Shown: positions 34,812-43,972, counted from the stretch's first letter. The stretch: 64,000 nt of DNA from Promicromonospora sukumoe (GCF_014137995.1 NZ_JACGWV010000002.1:1364001-1428000); one strand, 5' to 3'. The notes: generated by a model not told the origin, from the letters alone. Translations and numbers: made by a program.

Positions 34812-36173
34812 GTGACCGACTCCGCACACACCCCCGTGCACCTGTCCGAGGACGACGAGGACTACGGCCTCGAGAAGAGCCTGAGCGGGGACCCCGAGCC
34901 GCTGCCGCACGTGGTCGTCGTGGGCGGCGGGTTCGCCGGGATGGCGGCGGTCCGGGCACTGAAGGACGCGCCCGTGCGGATCACGCTGATCGACCGCCGC
35001 GTCTACAACACGTTCCAGCCGCTGCTGTACCAGGTGGCGACGGGCGGGCTGAACCCGGGCGACGTCACCTACTTCCTGCGGGGCCTGCGGCTCAAGCAGA
35101 AGAACGTGCGCGTGGTGCACGAGCACCTGGTGGAGGCCGACCACGCCGCGAAGAAGATCCGCCTGCTGAACGACCACTGGATCAGCTACGACTACCTGGT
35201 CGTCACGGCGGGCGTCACGGCGAACTTCTTCGGGACGCCGGGCGCCAAGGAGCACTCGTTCCCGATGTACACGCGCTCGCAGGCGATGCGCATCCGGGAC
35301 AACCTCTTCATCCGCCTGGAGAAGGCCGCGAAGTCCAAGCGGGCCGACGACGGTCTGCGCGTCGTCGTCGTGGGCGGCGGAGCCACCGGGGTGGAGGTCG
35401 CGGGCGCCCTCGCCGAGCTGCGCACCGCGGGCCTCGCGCCCGCCTACCCGGAGATCCACGGCGACGCGTTCGAGGTCAAGATCGTGCAGCGCGGCGGCGA
35501 GATCCTCAAGTCGTTCGCGCCCAAGCTGCGTGCGTACGCGACGCAGGAGCTGCGGCACCGCGGCGTCTCGCTGCACCTGGGCGCCGGGGTGGCGGCCGTG
35601 GAGCGCGAGGCCGTGGTGCTCACCGACGGGACCCGCATCCACGCCGACCTGACCGTCTGGTCCGCCGGGGTGAGCGTGCACGACGAGGTGTCCGGGTGGG
35701 GCCTGCCGCAGGACGACAGCGGCCGCATCAGGATCGGCGACGACATGCAGGTCGAGGGCCTGCCGGGCGTCTTTGCCGCGGGCGACATCGCGATCTCGCC
35801 GTCGGACCTGCCGCAGCTCGCGCAGCCCGCGCTCCAGGGCGGCCTCGTGGCGGGCCGGAACATCCGGGCCCTGCTCGACGGCGAGCCGCTGCAGGACCTG
35901 CACTACGTCGACAAGGGCACGATGGCGGTGATCGGACGGCGCGCCGCGATCGCCGAGATCAACCTGCCCGGCGGCCGGCCGCTGCGGATCACCAAGGGCC
36001 TGGCGTGGATCGTGTGGCTGTTCGTGCACATCATGTCGCTGATCGGGCCGCGCAACCGGGTCACGACGCTCGCCGGTCTCGTCACGCGCTACGGGTTCCC
36101 GTTCCACCGACGTCCGATCCCCATCGTGGGTGACGTGCCGACCGTGCGGCCGCCCAAGACCCGGTCCACCTGA
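34812..36173 (+). CDS. ndh: Type II NADH dehydrogenase (NDH-2)
   Basis: A 453-residue single-subunit NADH:quinone oxidoreductase. It passes electrons from NADH to the menaquinone pool at the inner face of the membrane without pumping protons. The FAD motif VVVVGGGFAGMAA lies near residues 34-46, and the NADH motif VVVVGGGATGVEVAG near 187. NTFQPLLYQVATGGLNPGD and GVFAAGDIA are also typical. A hydrophobic C-terminal helix (AWIVWLFVHIMSLIG) anchors it. GTG 34812 is preceded by GAGGAT at seven bases, so a leaderless message is possible. The first 30 residues are acidic and variable. Confidence 0.93.
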   Translation: MTDSAHTPVHLSEDDEDYGLEKSLSGDPEPLPHVVVVGGGFAGMAAVRALKDAPVRITLIDRRVYNTFQPLLYQVATGGLNPGDVTYFLRGLRLKQKNVRVVHEHLVEADHAAKKIRLLNDHWISYDYLVVTAGVTANFFGTPGAKEHSFPMYTRSQAMRIRDNLFIRLEKAAKSKRADDGLRVVVVGGGATGVEVAGALAELRTAGLAPAYPEIHGDAFEVKIVQRGGEILKSFAPKLRAYATQELRHRGVSLHLGAGVAAVEREAVVLTDGTRIHADLTVWSAGVSVHDEVSGWGLPQDDSGRIRIGDDMQVEGLPGVFAAGDIAISPSDLPQLAQPALQGGLVAGRNIRALLDGEPLQDLHYVDKGTMAVIGRRAAIAEINLPGGRPLRITKGLAWIVWLFVHIMSLIGPRNRVTTLAGLVTRYGFPFHRRPIPIVGDVPTVRPPKTRST

Positions 36174-36258
36174 CAGACTCGCCGCGCTGGCTCTCAGAAC
36201 GGCGCGGTAGCCTCACTCCTGGCACTCGGCCACAACGCCGTCGGCCAAGGAGAGGCGC

Positions 36259-37371
36259 ATGACCCCGGACGAGCTGCGCTCGGCACAGAAACTCACCATG
36301 GCGAACCCCGAGCGGTTGCGTCTGCTGGCCCGCCTGCTCACGCACCCCGAGGGCCGCTCGACCGCCGAGGACCTGGCCCGCTCCGCCGCCGAGGACCTGG
36401 CCGCCGTCGCGGACGTGGAGCACGACCTGGACGCGCTGGTCGCGGTCGGTCTGGTCGCCGTCGTGGGGCCGATGCCGTCGAGCACGGCGCTGTACCGCGT
36501 CTCGTCGCGCGGGATCGCGCGGTTCGGCACGGCGGCCCTCGCGGCCCCGCGGTTCCCGGACGAGCCGGCGCTCGACGTGCGCGACCACGACGCCCTGCTC
36601 GACCGCCTGGTCGACACCCTGGCCGGCACGTTCGCCGCGAACGCCAACGCGGGCACCGTGGACCGGCTGGTCCGGGAGTGCTACGCCGCGCTGGGCAGGC
36701 AGGTGCGGTCGTCCGAGCACCTGCCGGCGCTCACCGCCTGGCTCGCGACCGACCGGCTCGCCGCCATGACCGAGGTGACCCACGGCTCGCCGCGCGACGT
36801 GCTGTTCGTCTGCGTGCACAACACCGGCCGGTCCCAGATCGCGGCGGCGGTCACGCGCCGCCTCGCGGGCGACCGCATCCGGGTGCGCACCGCGGGCACG
36901 CGGCCGGTGTCCGAGCCCGACACGATGACGGAGACGGTCCTGGCCCGCCGCGGCCTGGACGGGCTCATCGAGTTCCCGCGCGAGCTCACGGACGACATCG
37001 TGCGCTCCTCCGGGGTGATCGTGACGATGGGCTGCGGCGACGCCTGCCCCGTCTTCCCCGGCCGCCGCTACCTCGACTGGCCCCTGGACGACCCGGCGGG
37101 CCGGCCGATCGAGGACGTCGAGCGGATCGTCGACGACATCACCGCTCGGGTGCGGGCGCTCGTCGCGGAGATCGACGCGACGGACGACGCCGTGGAGGAC
37201 GCTGTGGAGGCCGAGGCAGGCGACGTGGCCGGCCTGCTGGTGCCGATGACGGCCGAGGTGGGCCGCTTCGACGCCGCGGAGCCGCGCGGCTGGCTGCCCC
37301 GCCTGGCCCGGCGGCCGTGGACCGTCGTCACCTCGGCGCTCGGCGCCCGTGGTCAGCGGAAGGCGCGGTAG
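36259..37371 (+). CDS. HTH-arsenate reductase (LMW phosphatase-type) fusion
   Basis: A 370-residue fusion. Residues 1-95 look like an ArsR-type winged helix DNA-binding region (ANPERLRLLARLL onward). Residues about 105-175 form a small helical bundle often seen before actinobacterial arsenate reductases. Residues about 180-310 are a low-molecular-weight tyrosine phosphatase/ArsC domain, with the CX5R loop CVHNTGRS near residue 187 and the acid loop YLDWPLDDPAG. About 50 further residues follow, including an acidic stretch. It may sense and reduce arsenate, but other ars genes are not beside it. AAGGAGAGG precedes the ATG. Confidence 0.85.
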   Translation: MTPDELRSAQKLTMANPERLRLLARLLTHPEGRSTAEDLARSAAEDLAAVADVEHDLDALVAVGLVAVVGPMPSSTALYRVSSRGIARFGTAALAAPRFPDEPALDVRDHDALLDRLVDTLAGTFAANANAGTVDRLVRECYAALGRQVRSSEHLPALTAWLATDRLAAMTEVTHGSPRDVLFVCVHNTGRSQIAAAVTRRLAGDRIRVRTAGTRPVSEPDTMTETVLARRGLDGLIEFPRELTDDIVRSSGVIVTMGCGDACPVFPGRRYLDWPLDDPAGRPIEDVERIVDDITARVRALVAEIDATDDAVEDAVEAEAGDVAGLLVPMTAEVGRFDAAEPRGWLPRLARRPWTVVTSALGARGQRKAR

Positions 37372-37416
37372 CCGGTCGGCTCGACCTCGGCGGGGCGGCC
37401 ACCGAATTCACAGGGC

Positions 37417-37492
37417 TGTGGACAGAATCTGTGGATAACGCCGTTCTGGTGCGGATGGCGCGCCGGAGGGCTGTGGATAACCCGGTGGACAG
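37417..37492 (+). other. Cluster of DnaA-box-like 9-mers
   Basis: Four boxes in the same orientation fall within 76 bp of the 212-bp gap between the arsenate reductase fusion and the VOC gene: TGTGGACAG (37417), TGTGGATAA (37430), TGTGGATAA (37472) and GGTGGACAG (37484). Two are exact complements of the TTATCCACA consensus DnaA box. No dnaA, dnaN or rpmH gene is visible nearby, so an origin is unlikely. DnaA titration or DnaA-dependent control is possible. Confidence 0.5.
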
Positions 37493-37583
37493 CCTCGCGC
37501 AACTTTTCCGGTGGGGAATGTCAGTGGCGGGGTGCAGGGTGGTGTCCGACGGTACTTCGCACCACCTCCCGAAAGGCTGGGCC

Positions 37584-38336
37584 ATGACCGAACCGACCTC
37601 CACCGGACCTACCGCCGAAGGAACCGCGCCCGACGGCGTGGGCGCACTGCGGGCGGTGGTCCTGGACGTGCCCGACCTCGGCACCGAAGCGGGCTTCTGG
37701 GCGGCGCTGACCGGCGGGAAGGCCGCACGCGAGGACTACGACTGGCACACCGTGCAGACCCCCGACCACTGGGAGATCGCGTTCCAGCTCGCCCCCGACC
37801 ACGTCCCGCCGCAGTGGCCGGGGCAGGAGCACCCCCAGCAGGCGCACATCGACCTGTACGTGCCGGACCTGGCCGCCGCGAGCACCCGCGCGGTCGAGCT
37901 CGGGGCGACCGTGCTGCGGGAGAACGAGCGGTGGATCACGCTGTCCGACCTCGCGGGGCACACGTTCGACCTGTGCCTCAAGGAGGAGTCCGACGGCGTG
38001 ACCGTCATGGGCCCCACGTTCGACTGCCCCGACGCGTCCGAGCTGGCCGGGTTCTGGTCGGGCGTGCTGGGCGCCCCGGTGGCGTACGACGCCGACGGCG
38101 TCGCGATGCTGGGCGGCGACCGGCCGGTGCTGTTCCAGTCCGTGGCGGACTACAACCCGCCGCGGTGGCCGGACCCCGGGTACCCGCAGCAGGTGCACCT
38201 CGACGTCGAGGTGCCCGACCTGGACGCCGGCGAGGCCGCGGTGCTGGCGCTCGGCGCGGCTCGTCTGCCGGGTGAGGGCTCGGGCTTCCGGGTGTTCGCC
38301 GACCCGGCGGGACACCCGTTCTGCCTGGTGCTGTAG
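37584..38336 (+). CDS. Two-domain VOC (glyoxalase-like) protein
   Basis: A 250-residue protein formed by two vicinal oxygen chelate domains, about residues 18-125 and 130-250. Each has the paired beta-alpha-beta-beta-beta arrangement. Repeating features are AGFWAALTG-like and AGFWSGVLG segments at the start, and HIDLYVPDL/HLDVEVPDL in the middle (complete forms begin QQAHIDLYVPDL and QQVHLDVEVPDL). This glyoxalase-like form is common in actinobacteria; some are antibiotic-binding or unknown enzymes. The activity cannot be assigned. AAAGG lies before the ATG at 37584, after the DnaA-box cluster. Confidence 0.85.
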   Translation: MTEPTSTGPTAEGTAPDGVGALRAVVLDVPDLGTEAGFWAALTGGKAAREDYDWHTVQTPDHWEIAFQLAPDHVPPQWPGQEHPQQAHIDLYVPDLAAASTRAVELGATVLRENERWITLSDLAGHTFDLCLKEESDGVTVMGPTFDCPDASELAGFWSGVLGAPVAYDADGVAMLGGDRPVLFQSVADYNPPRWPDPGYPQQVHLDVEVPDLDAGEAAVLALGAARLPGEGSGFRVFADPAGHPFCLVL

Positions 38337-38425
38337 TCCGACTTCTCCCGCTTGCGGTGGCGCGTCCGGGGGCGGCGTGCCACCGTGTTGGTCGGCAGGG
38401 GGACGTCCGAACGGAGTCCTTCGAC

Positions 38426-39406
38426 ATGCTCACGGTGCGAGAGACCGGCACACAGCTCGCTCGACGTCTGGGTACGGTGCTCGAGAAACGTGCCGGGGTC
38501 CGGGTCACGCGTGTACCGCGTGCCGGCGCCCCCCGACACGGTTCGAACAGCCCGGGGACCGGCGGCAAGGCCGGTGGCAAGACCAACGGCAAGGCCGGCG
38601 GCAACGGGACGAGCGGCGTCCGCCGGCCCGACGTCAGCCGCTTCCGGCCGCCCGCCGACCCGGCGACCGACCGGCTCCTGGTGGCCCCGGTGTTCGTGCT
38701 CTCCGCGCCCCGCTCCGGGTCGACGCTCATGCGCGTGGTCCTGGACAGCCACTCCCAGGTGCACTCGCCGATCGAGACCCATGTGCGGCGGCTCGCGGTC
38801 CGCTTCACCACCCCGCTGGTGCACTCGGCGATGGAGACCCTGGGGTACGAGGTGTCCGACGTCGAGCACATCCTGTGGGACCGCATGCTGCACCGCGAGC
38901 TGTTGCGCAGCGGCAAGCAGGTGGTCGTGGAGAAGACCCCGAGCAACGTCTTCGTCGCGGACCGGTTCGCGGTGTGCTGGCCCGACGCGCGGTTCATCTT
39001 CCTGCTGCGGCACCCGGCGTCGGTCGCTCGCTCCTGGCACGACGCCGACCCGGTCCGGCGGCCGATGAACCGCGCCGTCCAGCACACGCTGAAGTACATG
39101 GTGGCGCTGGAGGACGTGCGGCGGCGGCTGCCCGGGCTGACCGTCCGCTACGAGGACGTCACCACGGACCCGACGGCCGAGTTCCGCCGCATCTGCGACT
39201 ACCTCGCCCTGCCGTGGGAGCCGGAGATGACCGCCTACGGCGAGCAGCAGCACGGCGAGTTCCGCAAGGGCGCGGGCGACTGGCGCGACAAGATCCGCAC
39301 CGGCAGCATCCAGCCCGGGCGCACGCTCCCGGACCCGGACTCGATCCCGCGCGAGCTGCGCCCGATGTGCGAGCGCTGGGGCTACGTGGAGGCGGCGGCC
39401 CCGTGA
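38426..39406 (+). CDS. Sulfotransferase family protein
   Basis: A 326-residue PAPS-dependent sulfotransferase-like protein. The 5'-phosphosulfate loop is APRSGSTLMRVVLDSH near residue 94, and the 3'-phosphate contact is near FIFLLRHPASVARSW at about 192. A basic, Gly-Lys-rich stretch (GGKAGGKTNGKAGG) lies at about 47-62 before the domain. The family transfers sulfate from PAPS to a hydroxyl or amine of a carbohydrate, lipid or small molecule. The acceptor is unknown and no polysaccharide genes adjoin. GGAG lies nine bases before ATG 38426. The gene converges with the kinase-like gene that ends the sulfur operon. Confidence 0.83.
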   Translation: MLTVRETGTQLARRLGTVLEKRAGVRVTRVPRAGAPRHGSNSPGTGGKAGGKTNGKAGGNGTSGVRRPDVSRFRPPADPATDRLLVAPVFVLSAPRSGSTLMRVVLDSHSQVHSPIETHVRRLAVRFTTPLVHSAMETLGYEVSDVEHILWDRMLHRELLRSGKQVVVEKTPSNVFVADRFAVCWPDARFIFLLRHPASVARSWHDADPVRRPMNRAVQHTLKYMVALEDVRRRLPGLTVRYEDVTTDPTAEFRRICDYLALPWEPEMTAYGEQQHGEFRKGAGDWRDKIRTGSIQPGRTLPDPDSIPRELRPMCERWGYVEAAAP

Positions 39407-39446
39407 GCCCCGGCCGCGCCGCAAGCGCCGGGCAGCAGGCCCCGCG

Positions 39447-40073
39447 TCAGGCGTGCACGAGGGCCGGGTGGTCGGGGTGGTCGACCCGCACCAGCAGGTC
39501 GGGCACGCCCTCGATCTCCCGGGCGTACCGCTCGTAGGCGGGGACGCCCCACTCCTCGTCGGGCGGCGTCCGACGGCGGAGCGTGGCCGGTTTGAGCGCC
39601 AGGTGCACGGCGAGGTCGACGTCGAGCCCGCGGCCGATCGCGAGGGCGCCGTCGAGCACGACGACCGTGCCGGGGCCCGCGGGGAGGTAGGCCGCCCGGG
39701 TGGCGCGGTCGGTGGCGGGGTCGCGCAGGCTGGGCAGGTACTCGCCCCGTTCCGCGACGCGCGTCAGCACCTCGCGGTTGAGCGCCGCGACGTCGATCCA
39801 GCCGTGGAGCAGGCTGTCCGGGTCCTCGCGCCCGTGCTCCAGCCGGAGCGACCGGGGGCGCAGGAAGTCGTTGACGCGGACCCGCGCGACCGGTCGGCCG
39901 GCTGCCTCCAGCGGCGCGACGACGGCGTCGGCCAGCCATTCCGGGTGGGCGGACGGGTGGCCGTCGACGAGCAGCCGGACGGGGGCGCCGGGTGCGGCGC
40001 CCCCGCCCAGGACCAGCTCGACGACGCGCTCGGCGAGGAGCTGCGCGCTGACGGGTTCGACCCGGGTGCTCAT
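39447..40073 (-). CDS. Uridine kinase-like protein with degenerate P-loop
   Basis: A 208-residue protein resembling actinobacterial proteins annotated as uridine kinase (P-loop NTPase fold). Visible are LLVDGHPSAHPEWLADAVV at residues 34-52, then RVNDFLRP, the aspartate-bearing segment YLPSLRDPATDR, and VVVLDGALAIGRGLD. The Walker A motif is not intact: a kinase should have GxxxxGK[ST], but here the loop is GHPSAHPE without lysine. Phosphate transfer is therefore doubtful. It is the last gene on the minus strand of the sulfur operon, 43 bp after the CoA-binding gene, and its link to sulfur metabolism is unclear. Confidence 0.7.
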   Translation of the reverse strand: MSTRVEPVSAQLLAERVVELVLGGGAAPGAPVRLLVDGHPSAHPEWLADAVVAPLEAAGRPVARVRVNDFLRPRSLRLEHGREDPDSLLHGWIDVAALNREVLTRVAERGEYLPSLRDPATDRATRAAYLPAGPGTVVVLDGALAIGRGLDVDLAVHLALKPATLRRRTPPDEEWGVPAYERYAREIEGVPDLLVRVDHPDHPALVHA

Positions 40074-40116
40074 CGTGCGTCGTCCCTCGTTCCGGCCACG
40101 CCGCGACCCAGCGCGG

Positions 40117-40608
40117 CTACCGCTCCGCCCGGCGCGAGCTGATCACGCCCGTGTCGAAGCCGGCCAGGTGCAGGCCGCCGTGGAACCGCGCGTGCTCGAT
40201 CTTGACGCACCGGTCCATCACGACGTTCAGCCCGGCGGCCTCGGCCTTGTGCGCGACGTCCTCGTGCCACGACCCGAGCTGCAGCCAGAGGGTCCTGGCC
40301 CCGACGGCGAGCGTCTCGTCCAGCACGGTCGGCAGGTCCTCGTGCCGCCGGAAGACGTCGACGAGGTCGGGCACCACGGGCAGGTCGGCGAGGCTCGGGT
40401 ACACGGGGTGCCCCAGGATCTCGGTCGCCCGCGGGTTCACGAAGTACACGTCGTACGGGGACGAGGACAGCAGGTACGTCGCGACGAAGTAGCTCGCCCG
40501 CGCCGGGTTCGAGGACGCCCCGACGATCGCGATCGACCTCGTCGAGCGCAGGATGCGCAGGCGCTCCGGGGCGCTCGGGCCCTGCCAGGTCCGGGTTGCC
40601 TCGCTCAT
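40117..40608 (-). CDS. CoA-binding domain protein (YccU type)
   Basis: A 163-residue protein consisting of one CoA-binding Rossmann-type domain, as in YccU and in succinyl-CoA synthetase alpha. IAIVGASSNPARASYFVATY gives the nucleotide-binding turn; YDVYFVNPRATEILGHPVYP and RTLWLQLGSWHEDVAHKAEA complete the fold. A CVKIEHARF stretch occurs near the end. Proteins of this kind are thought to bind CoA or a persulfide-related ligand, but the function is unsettled. The ATG overlaps the MetY stop as ATGA (40605-40608), so translation is coupled to the sulfhydrylase. Confidence 0.87.
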   Translation of the reverse strand: MSEATRTWQGPSAPERLRILRSTRSIAIVGASSNPARASYFVATYLLSSSPYDVYFVNPRATEILGHPVYPSLADLPVVPDLVDVFRRHEDLPTVLDETLAVGARTLWLQLGSWHEDVAHKAEAAGLNVVMDRCVKIEHARFHGGLHLAGFDTGVISSRRAER

Positions 40609-42002
40609 CGGGTCGCTCCCGTCGCCTTGGTCAGTGCCTGGTCGAGGTCCCAGAGGATGTCCTCGACGTCCTCCAGGCCCACGGAGATGCGGATCAGGTC
40701 CTCGGGCACGCCGGCCGCCTCGAGCTGCTCGGCGCTCAGCTGCTGGTGCGTGGTCGACGCCGGGTGGATCACCAGGGTGCGCGCGTCGCCGACGTTCGCC
40801 AGGTGTGACGCGAGCTGCAGCGACTCGATGAACAGCCGGCCGGCCTCGCGCCCGTCCGGGAGCGGCAGGTGGTCCTCGACGGGCACGGCAGCGCCGACCG
40901 GGGCGTCCGTGGCGAGGGCCAGGCTCTCGGCGTCGGGCCCGGCGGGCGTCGTCGGGACCTGGAGGCCGAACGCGAAGACCGAACCCGGCCCCAGCGGCAG
41001 GTACTTCTGCGCCCGCTCGTGGTGCGGGTGCGACGGCAGCCCGGCCCAGAGCACGTAGGAGACGCGCGGGTCGGAGTCGAGCCACTCGGCGACGGCGCGG
41101 GCGTTGGCGAGGTGCGCGTCCAGGCGGTGCGGCAGGGTCTCGACGCCCTGCAGGAGCTGGAAGGCCGACTGCGCCGACAGCGCCGGGCCGATGTCGCGGA
41201 GCTGCTCGGAGCGCAACTTGGTGAGGAAGCCGTACTCCCCGAAGTTGCCCCACCAGCGCACGTCCCCGTAGGACGGCACGGGCTCGGTCATCTGCGGGAA
41301 CTTGCCGTTGCCCCAGTCGAACCGGCCCGACTCGACGACGACGCCGCCCAGCGTGGTGCCGTGCCCGCCCAGGAACTTGGTCACGGAGTGGATCACGATG
41401 TCGGCGCCGTGCTCGATGGGCCGGACCAGGTAGGGCGTCGCGAGCGTCGCGTCGACCACCAGGGGGATACCCGCGGCGTGGGCCACCTCGGCGAGCCCCT
41501 CCAGGTCGGCGACCTCGCCCGACGGGTTGGCCACGACCTCGGTGTAGAGCACCTTGGTCTCGGGCGTGATCGCCGCGGCGTAGTCCGCGGGGTCCGTCCC
41601 GGGCACGAACGTGGTCCGCACGCCGAAGCGCCGCAGCGTCACGTCGAGCTGCGTCACCGTGCCGCCGTAGAGCTGCGCGGACGCGACCACGTGGTCCCCC
41701 GCGCCGACGAGCGCGGCGAAGGTGATGAACTCGGCCGACATGCCGGACGCCGTGGCCACCGCGCCGATGCCGCCCTCCAGCGAGGCGATGCGCTCCTCCA
41801 GGGCCGCAACGGTCGGGTTGCCGATCCGGGAGTAGATGTTGCCGTACTTCTGCAGCGCGAAGAGGTTCGCGGCGTCGTCGGTGTCCTGGAACACGAACGA
41901 CGTGGTCTGGTAGATCGGCACCGCCCGCGCCCCCGTCGCCGCGTCGGGGATGCCCCCGGCGTGAAGGGCCCGCGTGCGGAACCCGAAGGTGTGCTCGGTC
42001 AT
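40605..42002 (-). CDS. metY: O-acetylhomoserine sulfhydrylase (MetY)
   Basis: A 465-residue PLP enzyme of the Cys/Met gamma family that joins sulfide to O-acetylhomoserine, giving homocysteine and acetate. Its features include YQTTSFVFQDTDDAANLFAL, YSRIGNPTVAALEERIASLE and the PLP lysine in SVTKFLGGHGTTLGG near residue 209. The length is longer than CGS/CBL enzymes and fits MetY. The ATG overlaps the stop of the acetyl-CoA synthetase gene as ATGA. Its place in an operon with a sulfonate-type importer and a cysteine leader indicates a role in using alternative sulfur sources. The acetate released could be reused by the upstream synthetase. Confidence 0.92.
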   Translation of the reverse strand: MTEHTFGFRTRALHAGGIPDAATGARAVPIYQTTSFVFQDTDDAANLFALQKYGNIYSRIGNPTVAALEERIASLEGGIGAVATASGMSAEFITFAALVGAGDHVVASAQLYGGTVTQLDVTLRRFGVRTTFVPGTDPADYAAAITPETKVLYTEVVANPSGEVADLEGLAEVAHAAGIPLVVDATLATPYLVRPIEHGADIVIHSVTKFLGGHGTTLGGVVVESGRFDWGNGKFPQMTEPVPSYGDVRWWGNFGEYGFLTKLRSEQLRDIGPALSAQSAFQLLQGVETLPHRLDAHLANARAVAEWLDSDPRVSYVLWAGLPSHPHHERAQKYLPLGPGSVFAFGLQVPTTPAGPDAESLALATDAPVGAAVPVEDHLPLPDGREAGRLFIESLQLASHLANVGDARTLVIHPASTTHQQLSAEQLEAAGVPEDLIRISVGLEDVEDILWDLDQALTKATGATR

Positions 42003-43972
42003 CGTCCTGCCTTCCTCTCCGCGACGCCCTCTGCCAGGACGGCGCGGATGTCGTCGACGGCCCACGGGTTCTGCAGCGACGTGACGTCGCCCAGCTCCTC
42101 GCCCTGCCACAGCTGCGCCAGGAGGCGCCGCATGATCTTTCCCGACCGCGTCTTCGGCAGCTCGGGCACCGCGACCACGTACCGCGGCTTCGCCACCGGC
42201 CCGATCTCGCGTGCCACCTGCGACCTCAGCTCAGCGACCGCGGCGTCCGCCTCCTGCGGCGACGTCGCGCCCGCCCAACCTACGCCCACGCCGGACGCCA
42301 CCACGAACGCGGCCACGGCCTGCCCGGTCACCGGGTCGGGCACGCCGGCGACCCCGGCCTCCCCCACCGTCGGGTGCGCCACCAGCGCGGACTCGATCTC
42401 GATGGTGGACAGCCGGTGCCCGGACACGTTCACGACGTCGTCCAGCCGGCCCAGCAGGTGCACGTTGCCGTGCTCGTCGAGCAGCGCGCCGTCGCCCGCC
42501 ACGTAGTACGCGCCCGCCGGGCCGTGGCCCGCGAAACGCCGCCAGTACGAGTCGAGGTAGCGCCCCGGGTCGCGCCACACCGTGCGGGCCATGCCCGGCC
42601 ACGGCCTGGTCACCACGAGGATGCCGGGCTCGCCGGGCCCGAGGCGGCGGCCGTCGTCGTCCACCACGGCCACCTCGATGCCCGGGAGCGCGCGCGTCGC
42701 CGAGCCGGGGACCAGGGGCGTCACGCCCGGGAGCGGGGCGACCATGGCGGCGCCCGTCTCGGACTGCCACCACGTGTCGATCACGGGCAGCTCGCCGCGC
42801 CCGAACGTCGCCCGGAACCACTCCCAGGCGGCGGGATTGATCGCCTCGCCGACCGTGCCGAGGATGCGCAGCGACGACAGGTCGTGCTCCGGCAGGGTGT
42901 CGCCGAACCAGGTCATGAAGGTCCGGATCAGCGTGGGCGCCGTGTAGTACACGGTGACGCCGTACCGCTCGATGATCTCCAGGTGCCGCTCGCGGGACGG
43001 CGTGTCCGGCGTGCCCTCGTAGATCACCTGCGTGAGCCCGTTGGAGAGCGGGCCGTAGATCTCGTAGGTGTGCGCCGTGACCCAGGCCAGGTCGGCGGTG
43101 CACCAGTGCACGTCGTCGGGCTTGGCGTCGAAGTGGGCCCAGTGGGCCCAGCTCGCGTGGGTGAGATATCCACCGGAGGTGTGGACAAGTCCCTTGGGCT
43201 TCCCCGTGGTGCCGCTGGTGTAGATGATGAAGAGCGGGTGCTCGGCGTCGAACGACGGCGCCTCGTGCACCTCGGGCGCGGTGTCGACGGCGTCGTGCCA
43301 CCAGACGTCGCGGTCGGTCCAGGCGACGTCGGAGCCCGTGCGGCGGATCACGAGCACGTGCTCCACGTGGTCCAGCCCGGCCACGGCCTCGTCGGCGTTC
43401 GCCTTGACCGGCGTCGCGACGCCGCGGCGGAACTGCCCGTCGGTGGTGACCAGCAGCTTGGCGCCCGTGTCCGCGAGCCGGAAGCGCAGCGCCTCCGCGC
43501 TGAACCCGCCGAAGACCAGGCTGTGCACCGCGCCGATCCGCGCGCACGCGAGCGCGACGACGACGGTCTCGACCAGCACCGGCAGGTAGACCACCACGCG
43601 GTCGCCCGGGCCGACGCCGAGGGCGGTCAGCGCGTGCGCCGCCTGCGCGACGCGGCGCCGCAGGTCGGCGTAGGTGACCGTGGTGCGGTCGCCGTTCTCG
43701 CCCTCCCAGTGCAGCGCGACCTTGGCGCCCCGGCCGGCGTCGACGTGCCGGTCCACGCAGTTGGCGGCCACGTTCAGGCGGCCGCCGACGAACCAGGCGG
43801 CCTCAGGGACGCTCAGGTCTGTTGGCTCGTCCCGCGGTGCGGGCGGCGACCAGGTGTGCGCGGTGTGCCACGGCGTCGTCCAGTCGAGGCGGCTCGCGGC
43901 CTCCGCCCAGAAGGCGACGGGGTCGGCGGCGGCGCGGTCGTAGGCCTCGGCGGTGACGTTCGGTTCCGTCAC
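41999..43972 (-). CDS. Acetyl-CoA synthetase-like acyl-CoA ligase
   Basis: A 657-residue AMP-forming acyl-CoA synthetase of the acetate/propionate class. The phosphate loop is YTSGTTGKPKGLVH; the A5/A8 regions contain DTWWQSETGAAM and GDGALLDEHGNVHLLGRLDD; the adenylation lysine is in KTRSGKIMRR. The acyl pocket residues WWQSETG are typical of acetyl- and propionyl-CoA synthetases. The GTG start overlaps the permease stop (GTGA, 43969-43972), and the end overlaps metY. Being in this operon, it may recover the acetate released by MetY as acetyl-CoA, which homoserine acetylation needs. A separate role in acetate or sulfoacetate use is also possible. Confidence 0.88.
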   Translation of the reverse strand: MTEPNVTAEAYDRAAADPVAFWAEAASRLDWTTPWHTAHTWSPPAPRDEPTDLSVPEAAWFVGGRLNVAANCVDRHVDAGRGAKVALHWEGENGDRTTVTYADLRRRVAQAAHALTALGVGPGDRVVVYLPVLVETVVVALACARIGAVHSLVFGGFSAEALRFRLADTGAKLLVTTDGQFRRGVATPVKANADEAVAGLDHVEHVLVIRRTGSDVAWTDRDVWWHDAVDTAPEVHEAPSFDAEHPLFIIYTSGTTGKPKGLVHTSGGYLTHASWAHWAHFDAKPDDVHWCTADLAWVTAHTYEIYGPLSNGLTQVIYEGTPDTPSRERHLEIIERYGVTVYYTAPTLIRTFMTWFGDTLPEHDLSSLRILGTVGEAINPAAWEWFRATFGRGELPVIDTWWQSETGAAMVAPLPGVTPLVPGSATRALPGIEVAVVDDDGRRLGPGEPGILVVTRPWPGMARTVWRDPGRYLDSYWRRFAGHGPAGAYYVAGDGALLDEHGNVHLLGRLDDVVNVSGHRLSTIEIESALVAHPTVGEAGVAGVPDPVTGQAVAAFVVASGVGVGWAGATSPQEADAAVAELRSQVAREIGPVAKPRYVVAVPELPKTRSGKIMRRLLAQLWQGEELGDVTSLQNPWAVDDIRAVLAEGVAERKAGR

